NCBI GenBank assembly: GCA_964528605.1
Contig: CAZGSV010000006.1
Span: forward strand, 7,296 to 71,295
Reading direction: 5' to 3'
Source: CAZGSV01 sp964528605
GTDB taxonomy: Bacteria; Armatimonadota; Zipacnadia; CAZGSV01
DNA length: 64,000 bases
In this document: positions 55,786 through 63,682 of the stretch, piece by piece
How positions within the stretch are numbered: the first letter of the stretch is position 1
Layout of the letters: each line of letters starts with the position of its first letter
Made by a program: the position numbers and the translations under genes
Notes under the pieces: generated by a model
What the model was told of the DNA's origin: nothing
Databases searched by the model: none
The model's input: the letters and a program-made list of their open reading frames with translations, nothing else

Positions 55786-55985
55786 GGTACCGTGGACGGT
55801 GCGCGTCTGGGCAGGCCGTCTCCGCGGAGCCGGGCGGCCGCCTCGCCGACTATCTGCAAGTGGTGCACGACCCATGTCTGGATGAGCTCGTCACGTTCAA
55901 AGGCCGCGCACCCTCTCTGGGTGTAGCGCTCCACTCGCTCTACGGCCTCAAGCATGTCCAGCAGCCGCTCGCGGTCATCTTTCAT
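55641..55985 (-). pseudogene. hepT: Truncated HepT-like toxin
   Basis: The first 53 residues (55985 down to about 55826) match HepT/DUF86: MKDDRERLLDMLEAVERVERYTQRG, FERDELIQTWVVHHLQIVGEAAARL. After that the frame continues into sequence complementary to the end of the phosphatase gene and no longer matches. The catalytic RX4HXY RNase motif, which lies in the C-terminal half of HepT, is lost. The toxin is therefore predicted to be inactive. It overlaps mntA by 4 bp as in intact systems. Confidence 0.7.
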
Positions 55986-56272
55986 AGAGGCACCGCCTCG
56001 CGCAAGACGCGGTCCCTGATGCGCGCCTTGATCCCCCGGTCGCTAACCACGTCCACCTTACGCCCGAGCAGCGCCTGGAGGTCCAGCCAGAGCGCGGCAT
56101 GATCCAGCAGGCTCCGGCCGGGCTCCATCTCGACCAGCAGGTCTATGTCGCTGGTCTCGTCGGCCTCACCACGAGCAACGGAGCCGAACACACGCACATT
56201 GCGCGCGCCGTGCCGGGCGGCGATCCGCAGTATCTCCTCTCGTTTCTCTTTCAGGATCTCTTCGGTGCCCAT
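55982..56272 (-). CDS. mntA: MntA-like minimal nucleotidyltransferase antitoxin
   Basis: 96 residues, ATG at 56270-56272, complete. It has the MNT signature FGSVARGEADETSDIDLLVE (Gly30-Ser31, Asp42 and Asp44 as metal ligands) and a third acidic region in GRKVDVVSD. In studied HepT/MntA systems this protein neutralises the HepT RNase by oligo-AMPylating its Tyr. Here the partner is truncated, leaving an orphan antitoxin with an intact promoter. Confidence 0.88.
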   Translation of the reverse strand: MGTEEILKEKREEILRIAARHGARNVRVFGSVARGEADETSDIDLLVEMEPGRSLLDHAALWLDLQALLGRKVDVVSDRGIKARIRDRVLREAVPL

Positions 56273-56320
56273 GGCCCAACTCCGTCCGGCTGCACCAGCC
56301 GCGATCTCAGCCGTTTTCAG

Positions 56321-56349
56321 AGGTTAGCCCGGGCTGCCGAATCGGTCAA
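56321..56349 (-). promoter_or_regulatory. Promoter of mntA-hepT
   Basis: Minus-strand TTGACC (56344-56349) and TAACCT (56321-56326) with a 17-bp spacer, 49 bp upstream of the mntA start. Confidence 0.55.
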
Positions 56350-56364
56350 CGGAACAGTCCCGAC

Positions 56365-57324
56365 CTATCGGCCGAGAAGGCGATCAACCTCCGTCATCTG
56401 CTCCGGCGAGAGTGGGCCGCAGTGGAGCGCGCCGGCGTTCTCCTCCACTTGCTTGACGGTCTTGAAGCCGGGGATGGGTATGGTCTTCTCACTGCGGGCC
56501 CAGAGCCAGCCCAGCGCCGCCTGCGCGAGCGTGCGGCCGTCGCGCGTGAGCACCGCGCGTAGGGCCTGCAGGCGCTTGAGCCGCTCGGCCATCTCGCCCT
56601 CCTTGAGGTTCCAGTCGTAGCGTACGTCGTCAGAGGGCAGGCTCGACTCGCTGGTGAACTTGCCGGTCAGCAAGCCCATCGCCAGCGGGCCGCGGTTGAT
56701 GCTGGCCAGGTTGAACTGCTCGCAAACGGCGAGCGTCTCGGGGTTGCCGTCAAAGATGTTGAACCTCTGCTGGATGGCGGTGCAGTGCTCGCCTTGCGCG
56801 AAGATGCGGGCGCGCTGCGGGTCGTCCGTGCTCCAGCCGTACCAGCGAATCTTGCCCGTGGCCGCCAGTTCCTCCAGCGTCGCCATCACCGCCGGAGCGA
56901 GTGCCGGGTCGTAACCACCGGCATGGAACTGGTAGAGGTCTATGACCTCCGTGTTGAGGCGCTTGAGGCTGGCCTCGCACGCGCTGCGGAGGTACTCGGG
57001 CGAGGCGTCGTCGTGGCTCCAACTGCGGGCCTGCTCATCGAAGACGTGCGCGAACTTGGTGGCGATGACCACCTCGTCCCGGTGCCCGGCGAGCGCCTCG
57101 CCCAGTATACGCTCGCTGTGGCCGCAGCCGTACACGTCGGCGGTGTCGAAGAAGTTCACGCCGAGGTCGAGCGCCTTCTGGATTGCCCGCAGCGACTCCG
57201 CGTCGTCCACCTGGCCCCAACCGACCGGCTCGCCGTTGTGCCAGAACGGCCCGCCTATCGCCCAGCACCCCATGCCCAAAGCCGAGACTCTGATCCCGCT
57301 TCTTCCCAGCACGCGCGTCATCAT
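56365..57324 (-). CDS. Aldo/keto reductase (second)
   Basis: 319 residues; double ATG start with a weak AAGAG site. Catalytic tetrad Asp60 and Tyr65 (FFDTADVYG), Lys90 (ATKFAHVF) and His134 (YQFHAGG). The C-terminus has IPIPGFKTVKQVEENAGA, which forms the cofactor phosphate contacts of AKR12/13-like enzymes. It differs clearly from the operon AKR at 41971. It likely reduces sugar aldehydes or ketones; no partner gene is coupled. Confidence 0.9.
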   Translation of the reverse strand: MMTRVLGRSGIRVSALGMGCWAIGGPFWHNGEPVGWGQVDDAESLRAIQKALDLGVNFFDTADVYGCGHSERILGEALAGHRDEVVIATKFAHVFDEQARSWSHDDASPEYLRSACEASLKRLNTEVIDLYQFHAGGYDPALAPAVMATLEELAATGKIRWYGWSTDDPQRARIFAQGEHCTAIQQRFNIFDGNPETLAVCEQFNLASINRGPLAMGLLTGKFTSESSLPSDDVRYDWNLKEGEMAERLKRLQALRAVLTRDGRTLAQAALGWLWARSEKTIPIPGFKTVKQVEENAGALHCGPLSPEQMTEVDRLLGR

Positions 57325-57421
57325 CTCTTGCCCGCCTCGCTTCTCAATGATGGTGAGCCAATTGCCGGCGGGTTCGCTAACGCGACCCTGGCCGCCGGCG
57401 ATCCCGCCGGGCGCGCAGGTG

Positions 57422-58327
57422 CTACCGGCCGCTCGGCGGCGCCGTGTAACACCATTCGAAGAACTCCTTCAGCGTGCCCGGGAACACGGCCCGCTTGATC
57501 TTCGCGTAGGTTCGTTGATCACCGATGCAGTAGTAGAGATAGACCTTGCCCAGAAACTCCGCCAGATCGGGATCGGAGGTGTTGATGTCCTCGCCTTCCT
57601 CGGGCGCGAGGATCGGATTGCGCGGCGAGGGCTCCCAGTTGCGCAGGTCGGTGGAGCGCGTCATGAAGGTCTCGAACCACCAAGCGGGCGTGCGATGCTC
57701 AAGATAGAGCACGTAGTAAGCGCCCTCCAGGTAGCGGAGGCACGGACACGCGGCGTAACGGTCCGGTCCCAGAATGGCGCCGGGAATCTTGGTCCAGTTG
57801 ATCAGGTCGGGCGACCTGGCGAACTTGATGGTAAAGGGAACGTACTGCGGGTCGTCCGACTCGTAGGCCATCACGAAGCCGTCATCGGCGGCGCACACCG
57901 AGGTATTGAACAGGTGCTCGGTCGGCTCCTGGGTGAGCACCACCTGCTGCTCCCAATGCTGCCAGTCGCGCGAGCGGAAGAGAGTCACGTCGTTCCAAGT
58001 ATTGTCTGCCCAACGCGAGGTGAAGACATAGACCTCGCCGTTGTGCACGATGGCGGACGCTAGGCTATGCCCTTCGCCGAAGCGCGCCACTATCTCGCCG
58101 CGCTCCACGTCGCGGATGATGACGTAGTAGTCCTGAGGCGTGCCGCCGGAAGCTGGGCGCATGCACTCCATCAGGAGCAGACGGCGGTTGCATACCAGCG
58201 GGCCGACCTCGCACACGTCAGAGAGGTAAGCCGGCTCCTTGACCAGCCGCTTCTCTTCCCCGGCTGTTCCCGCCATCGTCCTGACAGCCTCGAGCATGAG
58301 CAATCCGATTGCCACTGCCGTCTTCAT
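57422..58327 (-). CDS. Secreted GH43/GH32-like five-bladed propeller protein
   Basis: 301 residues. The ATG directly follows AAGGAG, which is too close, so the real start may be the GTG four codons later. Residues 1-20 look like a short signal peptide. Blade signatures: ASAIVHNGEVYVFTSRW, LFRSRDWQHWEQQ, FARSPDLINWTKIPGAIL, PCLRYLEGAYYVLYLEH, MTRSTDLRNWEPSPRNPIL and SDPDLAEFLGKVYLYY. These are the RSxDLxxW turns and late acidic site of GH43-like families. Catalytic residues are not certain. It probably trims arabinose, xylose or galactose residues; this is inferred. Confidence 0.75.
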   Translation of the reverse strand: MKTAVAIGLLMLEAVRTMAGTAGEEKRLVKEPAYLSDVCEVGPLVCNRRLLLMECMRPASGGTPQDYYVIIRDVERGEIVARFGEGHSLASAIVHNGEVYVFTSRWADNTWNDVTLFRSRDWQHWEQQVVLTQEPTEHLFNTSVCAADDGFVMAYESDDPQYVPFTIKFARSPDLINWTKIPGAILGPDRYAACPCLRYLEGAYYVLYLEHRTPAWWFETFMTRSTDLRNWEPSPRNPILAPEEGEDINTSDPDLAEFLGKVYLYYCIGDQRTYAKIKRAVFPGTLKEFFEWCYTAPPSGR

Positions 58328-58374
58328 CTCCTTGTCCGCAGACTCACCTGCCGGACCCCGGTGGCGGCCTCCGT

Positions 58375-60360
58375 TTACAGGGCGGGGAAGATCTCGTGCC
58401 CCGTTTTGCCAATGAGGGCGTCAAAGGCGGTGAAGGCTCCCGAGATCATGTACTCTCCGAGAATCAAGCCTAGGGCTGCGGGAACGAGGCGGCGATAGGC
58501 CGCATAGCCACCGTAGCGCCGCACTATGGCTTTGATCAACCACCCCAGGAGAAAGGAGAACCAGATCGCGTGCGCGGTGCCGGTCCCGGCCATGACGAAG
58601 CCGAGGGGATGCACCGGCCACCACAGGAAGCGGCGCTGCAATAGTATCACGAGCGCCATGAACGCGCCGCCGATGAAGGTGAAGAAGATGTCCGGCAGTT
58701 TGGGTGGCATGGGGGTGTTGAGGTTGCTTGCCAAGCGCTCAAACGGCCAACTCGGGCCAGTGGTGAAGTACTCTGACCGCAGCGCGAGGCCACCGTGCTG
58801 GTAGGCGAGTTTCAGGACCATGTAGTTGGCGCAGAGGATGGTCACCAGCATAGCGCCGGAGACGCCGACCGCCAGCCGCGGTCCCCTTATGTGCGAGGTG
58901 TGCGCTATCTTGAGGCTGTCCATGAGATAGGGCATCAGGATCGTCTGCTGGTCGAACATGTAGTCGCGCTCGGGCAAAGCCAGGATGGTCAGCGACCTGG
59001 CGCCCACCGCCTTGGTGCCCAGGAAGTTCAGCGCCACGTCCTGCGGCATCCAGGAGCACTCCACGAAGATGGCGCCGCCGGCGTTGACCAGGCGCGCAAG
59101 CGTCGTGGCCACCACCACGAAGATGAGCAGGAAAAGGGCCGCGATCTGCGGCTTGGCGCCGGCGGCCGTGAGCCATGCCACCATCCCGGCGAAGAAGGTG
59201 ACGAAGCCTATGACCGCCACTGCGAACGGCAGCGGCTCCGCGTCATCCGCTCGGCGCCACCAACCGCGCTTGATGGCCGCCCGCCAGGTGGCGGCGAACT
59301 CCCTGCGCGCCGTCCACAGCAGAAAGAACACGAGCACGAAGAAGGCGCCCTGCTCCTGCACGTCCCCGATGTCGGCGGTCGCCCACCAGGTTTTCCCTTG
59401 GTCGTAGCCGAACGCGGTCAGGACGACTTCCTCAATCTCGTGCACCCAGTAGAAGAGCCACATGGACATGGAGATCTCGGAGGTGAGCAGGTAGGCGACG
59501 CCGATGATGGAGAACACGATGAAGATGCGCAGGTCTTGCAGGGCGTTCCAGGGCCGCGCCGTAAGACCTGACCCGATGTCAATGTCGCTCAGTTTCAGGG
59601 CGGGGAAGCCTTGGAGGTAGACCCCGAGGCTGTTGAAGCCGTGAAAGGCGGCCGGCACGGCAAACCCGAGCCAGAATAGGCGGTTACGCAGGATGCTGTC
59701 CCTCCTCGGGGCCTGCGCTTCCCCGCCGACGAGCGCAAGCGGCACCTGCGTGAGCGGGAACACCAACTTCTCGCTCTCGATCCAGCGCCGCCGCATTATC
59801 AACGCCCAGCACCCGAAGGCGCCGAAGAATAGGACCGTGAAGAGCGTCCAGGCTCCCAAGGGCACCAGCCAGGCGTGCCAAGGGATTGCCTGACCGCGTT
59901 GCAGACCCTCAAAGAGCCCGGTGATGACGTCGCCCTGGTTGGGCGGGTGCATCCAGCCGGGCAGGTACTGCATGAAGAGTTCCTGCCACTTGTTGCTCGG
60001 GTTTGCGAAGTAGAACGGCGCGGTCGCCACCTGCGCCACCCAAGCCCCGTAGCCCGTGGACGCCAGCGCGACCGTTGCGAGCAACATGCAGTAGATGAGC
60101 AGAAGTTCCGTCCGCCGCCACGCCAGGCGAGGAAAGAAGCGCCGGGCCAGCGTGTTGTAGCCGACCGCCAGTATAAAGAGCAGCGTGAGCGGGCCCAACG
60201 GCAGGTGGGAGTACCCGAGCCGGCTGTCGCCCAGGAACATGTCGGAGTAAGGCGTCGCCAAGCCCAGGAAGGCTGCGAGCAGCAAGCCGACCAGGAGCGC
60301 GCGCGCTCGTGGCTGCTCGCTGGTACGCGCCTCCGCGCCTATCTCCGTCAGGTCTCCCAT
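58375..60360 (-). CDS. Polytopic membrane protein, DUF6785/OPT-like
   Basis: 661 residues, ATG start. About 13-14 hydrophobic segments are visible, for example ALLVGLLLAAFLGLATP, LTLLFILAVGY, LLLIYCMLLATVALA, WTLFTVLFFGAFGCWALI, IFIVFSIIGVAYLL and AALFLLIFVVVATTLARLV. The sequence resembles the DUF6785/DUF6784 proteins common in Planctomycetota and relatives and has a distant look of OPT oligopeptide transporters. The conserved loop MRRRWIESEKLVFPLTQVPLALV and the C-terminal WWPVHPLGFVMAGTG are family features. Transport is presumed; the substrate is unknown. A short gene with its own terminator lies immediately upstream. Confidence 0.8.
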   Translation of the reverse strand: MGDLTEIGAEARTSEQPRARALLVGLLLAAFLGLATPYSDMFLGDSRLGYSHLPLGPLTLLFILAVGYNTLARRFFPRLAWRRTELLLIYCMLLATVALASTGYGAWVAQVATAPFYFANPSNKWQELFMQYLPGWMHPPNQGDVITGLFEGLQRGQAIPWHAWLVPLGAWTLFTVLFFGAFGCWALIMRRRWIESEKLVFPLTQVPLALVGGEAQAPRRDSILRNRLFWLGFAVPAAFHGFNSLGVYLQGFPALKLSDIDIGSGLTARPWNALQDLRIFIVFSIIGVAYLLTSEISMSMWLFYWVHEIEEVVLTAFGYDQGKTWWATADIGDVQEQGAFFVLVFFLLWTARREFAATWRAAIKRGWWRRADDAEPLPFAVAVIGFVTFFAGMVAWLTAAGAKPQIAALFLLIFVVVATTLARLVNAGGAIFVECSWMPQDVALNFLGTKAVGARSLTILALPERDYMFDQQTILMPYLMDSLKIAHTSHIRGPRLAVGVSGAMLVTILCANYMVLKLAYQHGGLALRSEYFTTGPSWPFERLASNLNTPMPPKLPDIFFTFIGGAFMALVILLQRRFLWWPVHPLGFVMAGTGTAHAIWFSFLLGWLIKAIVRRYGGYAAYRRLVPAALGLILGEYMISGAFTAFDALIGKTGHEIFPAL

Positions 60361-60502
60361 TCCGGTCCCGTCAGTGGGCGCCTAGTGTGCCGCTAGAGGC
60401 GCGTTTTGTCGAACTCCGCGCGCCGCCCCCTCTCGTGCCACTCAAATCAAAAGGCCGCTCCGGTGGGGGCGGCCTTTGCATCTCCGACAGCAGGGCAGGC
60501 GA
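60361..60502 (-). other. Intergenic region upstream of DUF6785 gene
   Basis: It contains the terminator at 60450-60477. A weak TTCGAC-18-CACACT promoter-like pair lies just upstream of the DUF6785 start. Nothing else is recognised. Confidence 0.4.
60450..60477 (-). terminator. Terminator after small gene
   Basis: A 9-bp stem AAAGGCCGC/GCGGCCTTT (60450-60458 with 60469-60477) lies 25 nt after the stop of the 36-codon gene. On the minus strand it is followed by TGATTTG; the stem itself ends in T-residues. It is symmetrical enough to act in both directions. Confidence 0.65.
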
Positions 60503-60613
60503 TCACATAGGCCGCCACACCGGGGGGTATGAGCCGGTAGTGGTAATGGTCGGCCCGCCGTTCGCCGCGCGCAGGCTCACAGTCCTAACTTCGCGTTCCT
60601 GGTTCTTGCACAT
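60503..60613 (-). CDS. Small protein gene, 36 codons, own promoter and terminator
   Basis: ATG at 60611-60613 to TGA at 60503-60505. Upstream are a TATACT -10 (60645-60650) and an AGGGA ribosome site 10 nt before the ATG; downstream is a rho-independent terminator. The encoded peptide begins MCKNQEREVRTVSLR, is Thr/Gly/Pro-rich in the middle, and ends SYPPVWRPM. GC at third codon positions is about 80%, like the long genes. It has no membrane helix or known family that I recognise. It could be a small regulator, a secreted peptide precursor, or an RNA whose frame is accidental. Confidence 0.5.
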   Translation of the reverse strand: MCKNQEREVRTVSLRAANGGPTITTTGSYPPVWRPM

Positions 60614-60644
60614 TGCTTTCGCGTCCCTACCGCACGTTGGGCGC

Positions 60645-60650
60645 AGTATA
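60645..60650 (-). promoter_or_regulatory. -10 element of small gene
   Basis: TATACT on the minus strand; a weak TGGGCC lies at the -35 distance (60668-60673, 17-bp spacer). Confidence 0.4.
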
Positions 60651-60778
60651 GCAGCCGGTGGCGGATAGGCCCACCGCCGCCGGTGCTCGAGCGCGGGGTC
60701 AATGCAGAGCCGGGTGCGCTGCGTCGAGCCGGGGTGCGCCAGCGGGCTGGGAGAGAGACAGCGGACAAGTGGGCGGGG

Positions 60779-63679
60779 TTATCGCTGCCGGCGTTTGCGG
60801 TCGAGGAGGCGGCTGAGGGTCCGCTCGGCGGAGGGGGGCTGGGGGGGTGCGGCCGGCGTTCTTTGTACCGAGCGCTCCTCTGGTGTCGCTACCTCTGCCG
60901 TGACTGGCTGGGGCGGGCGTTCGGTAGGCGAAGCCGCTGCGCGCTGCTCCGGGATCTCCACTGGCGGGGATGTCGGGGGCGCCTCCGCCGAAGCCTGGTG
61001 GACGCTCTTCCGGGCGAGCAGTCGCGCCATGGTAGCGGGCCTTGGCGCCTCTCTCCTGGCGGCAACGCGCCCAACCGCGGCGGAAACGAGTTGCGCGAAC
61101 ACCGCCAGGTCCTCCCGCCGGATCAACAATCGCCGCACGGCAACATCCAGCGGCAGCAGCAGCGCGGCCAGCCACAACAGACTTCGCCACAAGTCCGTCC
61201 GCACCGCGGGCATCACCTTAGGCGGCTGGAAAGCCTCCTCCGGGCCGGTCAGCGTTTTGCCGCCGGTCTGCTCCGCCATGTTGGTGAGGAAAGGCAGGTT
61301 TGGGCTCGTGTCCGCGAAGTCCGGCGGATATGCCACCGCGAACCCCACGGTCTGCTGCGCCTGAAACCCTCCCGGCCCCGAGGCAGTGAGACCCACGACA
61401 TAGGCTCCGCTCCCGGCCGCCGGGAACCTGCCCTCGTAGCGCCCCGGCGCCGTCTGGCCGAGCACCACCTCCGCCCTCCCGCCGTCCGGCGTGTTGACGG
61501 TCGCGCGCATCTCCAGGCCGTTGATGAGGGATCCGTTCTCCGCTACCGCCTCCACAACCACTCTCGCCTTGTCCCCCTCGGGTTCCACACGCGGATAGAG
61601 CACTCCGCTGGAGGGTTCGCGCAGGCTCCAGCGCACCGCCTGCCCCCAGAACTTAGGGAAGCCCTGCCAGCCGAGCCAGTAAGCCGCCCAATGGGCCTTC
61701 GCGTCCGAGGTGAAGGCGACGCTCTTGCCCAGTCCGTACTGCCAGTGCGCGAAGACGGGGTCATCCTTGTGCGAAAGGAGCGGCACCTTGGCCAGCCCTT
61801 TCGGCGAGGTGGCGACGTAGCCCAGTAGGGGGGGCGCGGCTCCCCAATCCACACCTTGCACGACCGGGCTGGCGTCGCCGAGCCGCGCGCGGAACTGCTC
61901 CTCCACCAGCACCGACCGCGCTATGGTCAGCGTCTCCCGGGTGAAGATTTTCTTGAGATCGCCGGCCTTCTCCGTCAGGTAGAGGTGCCCGCGCCCCTCC
62001 TTTGCCACCTGCTGGAGGAACGGCACGTGCGGGCCCTCCCCGAAGGCGACCGTGGTGACGGTCATCTTCTGGGAAGCCATTTGCGCCGCCAGCGGCACCG
62101 TGCCCTCTTGCTCGTCGCAGTCGCTCCCGTCGGCCAGCATAATCACGTGCCGCACCGCGGCCTTGTCCTTGCGCAGCAGGCTGTAGGCGGCGCTTAGCGA
62201 GGGATAGCAGGCTATGCCCCCCCCGCCGGCGCGCACCGAACGGATGTCGTTCTTCACCGCGCTCTTGTTCGCTGCCTTGCGCAAGGCGCAGACGAGCGTG
62301 GGCGAGGGGTCGCTGGCGATGAAGCCGATGGCATCGTAAGGTTGCAGCAGATCCACGACCGCGCACGCGGCCTCGGCCGCCAACTGGATCTTCTCCACCC
62401 CGTCCTCGATCATCCCCATGCTGCCGGAAGTATCCATCACGATCAGCACCGCCGAGGCCGGGAAGACGCGATGCTTGCTCACGTCCATGCTCACGGGCAA
62501 CGCTTCCTCGACGGGCGTCTGGTAATACCCCCCCGCCCCGAAGGAGAACTCGCCGCCGATCATGCCGAGGCCGATGCCGAGGTCGCGCGTCGCGTCTCGC
62601 AGCATCGTCATCTGGTGGTTGCTCATCTTGTAGGCCGGATAGTTGGAGAGGAAGAGGCTATCGTATCTCTCCAGGTCCGCGGCGTTGGTCGGCAGGGCGG
62701 CAGGGCCACCAATATCCACGATGATGTCCTGCAACTGGAGCGCCTTGCGCAGCGCCGCCGCGTCCGGCGCGTTCTGGTCCACTACCAGCACCCGCGGCTT
62801 ACCCTTCACACGCACGAAGCCCGTACCCCGGTCGTTCTCCCGACACTGCTCGTCCGCGCTCTCCACCAGGACCTCGACCTTGTGAAAGCCGGCGTCAGGC
62901 AGGGACACGGGTATGCGCAGGGCCGTCGTGCCCGCCGCCAGCGTCGCTGGGCGCCGCTCGATGGGCTTGTCGTCAACCAACACCGTGACCGTCGCCTGCG
63001 AGGGCTCGGTGGCCTCAACGGTCGCCCGAACCGGGAACGGCTCTCCCAGCCGCGCCTCCGCGGGAACTCCCACTTCCCGCACCAGCACGTCCCGCGCCTT
63101 GCGCGCCTTGAGCGGCACAACATCCACGGCGACGCCGTTCGCCCTGGCCAGCAGCACCTCCTCCGACGCGGATCCTACGTTCTCATTGCCGTCGGAGAAG
63201 ACCACGAGTTTCCCCGCGGCCTCGGGAGGCAGTATGCCCATGGCGAGGCGCAGGCCCGCCGCGATGTCGGTGTGTGTCGGTGAGGGCTTCGAGGCCACCT
63301 GCACGTCGTCCGGCTGGCGCAGCGACTCCGACTCGACCGCCGCCTCGCGCCCGAAGACCACCAGCGCCCCGCGGTCCTGCGGCCGGCGATGCTTGAGCGC
63401 CTGCTTGATGAACTCCAGGGCTTTGGCGCGTTCTTCAGCAGGCACGCTGTAGGAGGCGTCCAGCGCGAACGCCACCACCATGCTGTTGCTGCGCTTCACC
63501 AACTGCGCCCCGGCGAGCGCGAGAATCAGCGCCAGCACGATCAGGGCGCGCGCCACCCAGGCCACCCAACGGCGCGCCCCGCTCAGGTCAGCGTAACTCA
63601 CCCGCGCCGAGTACCACAGCAGCGCCGCCGCCACCGGGAGCAGAAGCAGAAACTCAGGCCGCGAGAAAGAAAGCCACAT
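60779..63679 (-). CDS. Double-VWA, GATase1-like membrane protein (BatA-type)
   Basis: 966 residues, ATG start 3 bp after the stop of the upstream gene. Two N-terminal membrane helices (about 9-24 and 38-60) precede VWA domain 1 (FALDASYS, MIDAS residues 74-78). Residues about 295-395 form a GATase1-like domain ending GGEFSFGAGGYYQTPVEEALPV. VWA domain 2 has VMDTSGSMG (416-422) and LADGSDCDE. A further beta domain and a transmembrane segment (WRSLLWLAALLLPLDVAV) lead to a proline/arginine-rich cytoplasmic tail. Such proteins are typical of MoxR/BatA-type operons and may assemble or gauge envelope complexes. Its operon partner is the partial gene at 63683. Confidence 0.88.
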   Translation of the reverse strand: MWLSFSRPEFLLLLPVAAALLWYSARVSYADLSGARRWVAWVARALIVLALILALAGAQLVKRSNSMVVAFALDASYSVPAEERAKALEFIKQALKHRRPQDRGALVVFGREAAVESESLRQPDDVQVASKPSPTHTDIAAGLRLAMGILPPEAAGKLVVFSDGNENVGSASEEVLLARANGVAVDVVPLKARKARDVLVREVGVPAEARLGEPFPVRATVEATEPSQATVTVLVDDKPIERRPATLAAGTTALRIPVSLPDAGFHKVEVLVESADEQCRENDRGTGFVRVKGKPRVLVVDQNAPDAAALRKALQLQDIIVDIGGPAALPTNAADLERYDSLFLSNYPAYKMSNHQMTMLRDATRDLGIGLGMIGGEFSFGAGGYYQTPVEEALPVSMDVSKHRVFPASAVLIVMDTSGSMGMIEDGVEKIQLAAEAACAVVDLLQPYDAIGFIASDPSPTLVCALRKAANKSAVKNDIRSVRAGGGGIACYPSLSAAYSLLRKDKAAVRHVIMLADGSDCDEQEGTVPLAAQMASQKMTVTTVAFGEGPHVPFLQQVAKEGRGHLYLTEKAGDLKKIFTRETLTIARSVLVEEQFRARLGDASPVVQGVDWGAAPPLLGYVATSPKGLAKVPLLSHKDDPVFAHWQYGLGKSVAFTSDAKAHWAAYWLGWQGFPKFWGQAVRWSLREPSSGVLYPRVEPEGDKARVVVEAVAENGSLINGLEMRATVNTPDGGRAEVVLGQTAPGRYEGRFPAAGSGAYVVGLTASGPGGFQAQQTVGFAVAYPPDFADTSPNLPFLTNMAEQTGGKTLTGPEEAFQPPKVMPAVRTDLWRSLLWLAALLLPLDVAVRRLLIRREDLAVFAQLVSAAVGRVAARREAPRPATMARLLARKSVHQASAEAPPTSPPVEIPEQRAAASPTERPPQPVTAEVATPEERSVQRTPAAPPQPPSAERTLSRLLDRKRRQR

Positions 63680-63682
63680 GGC

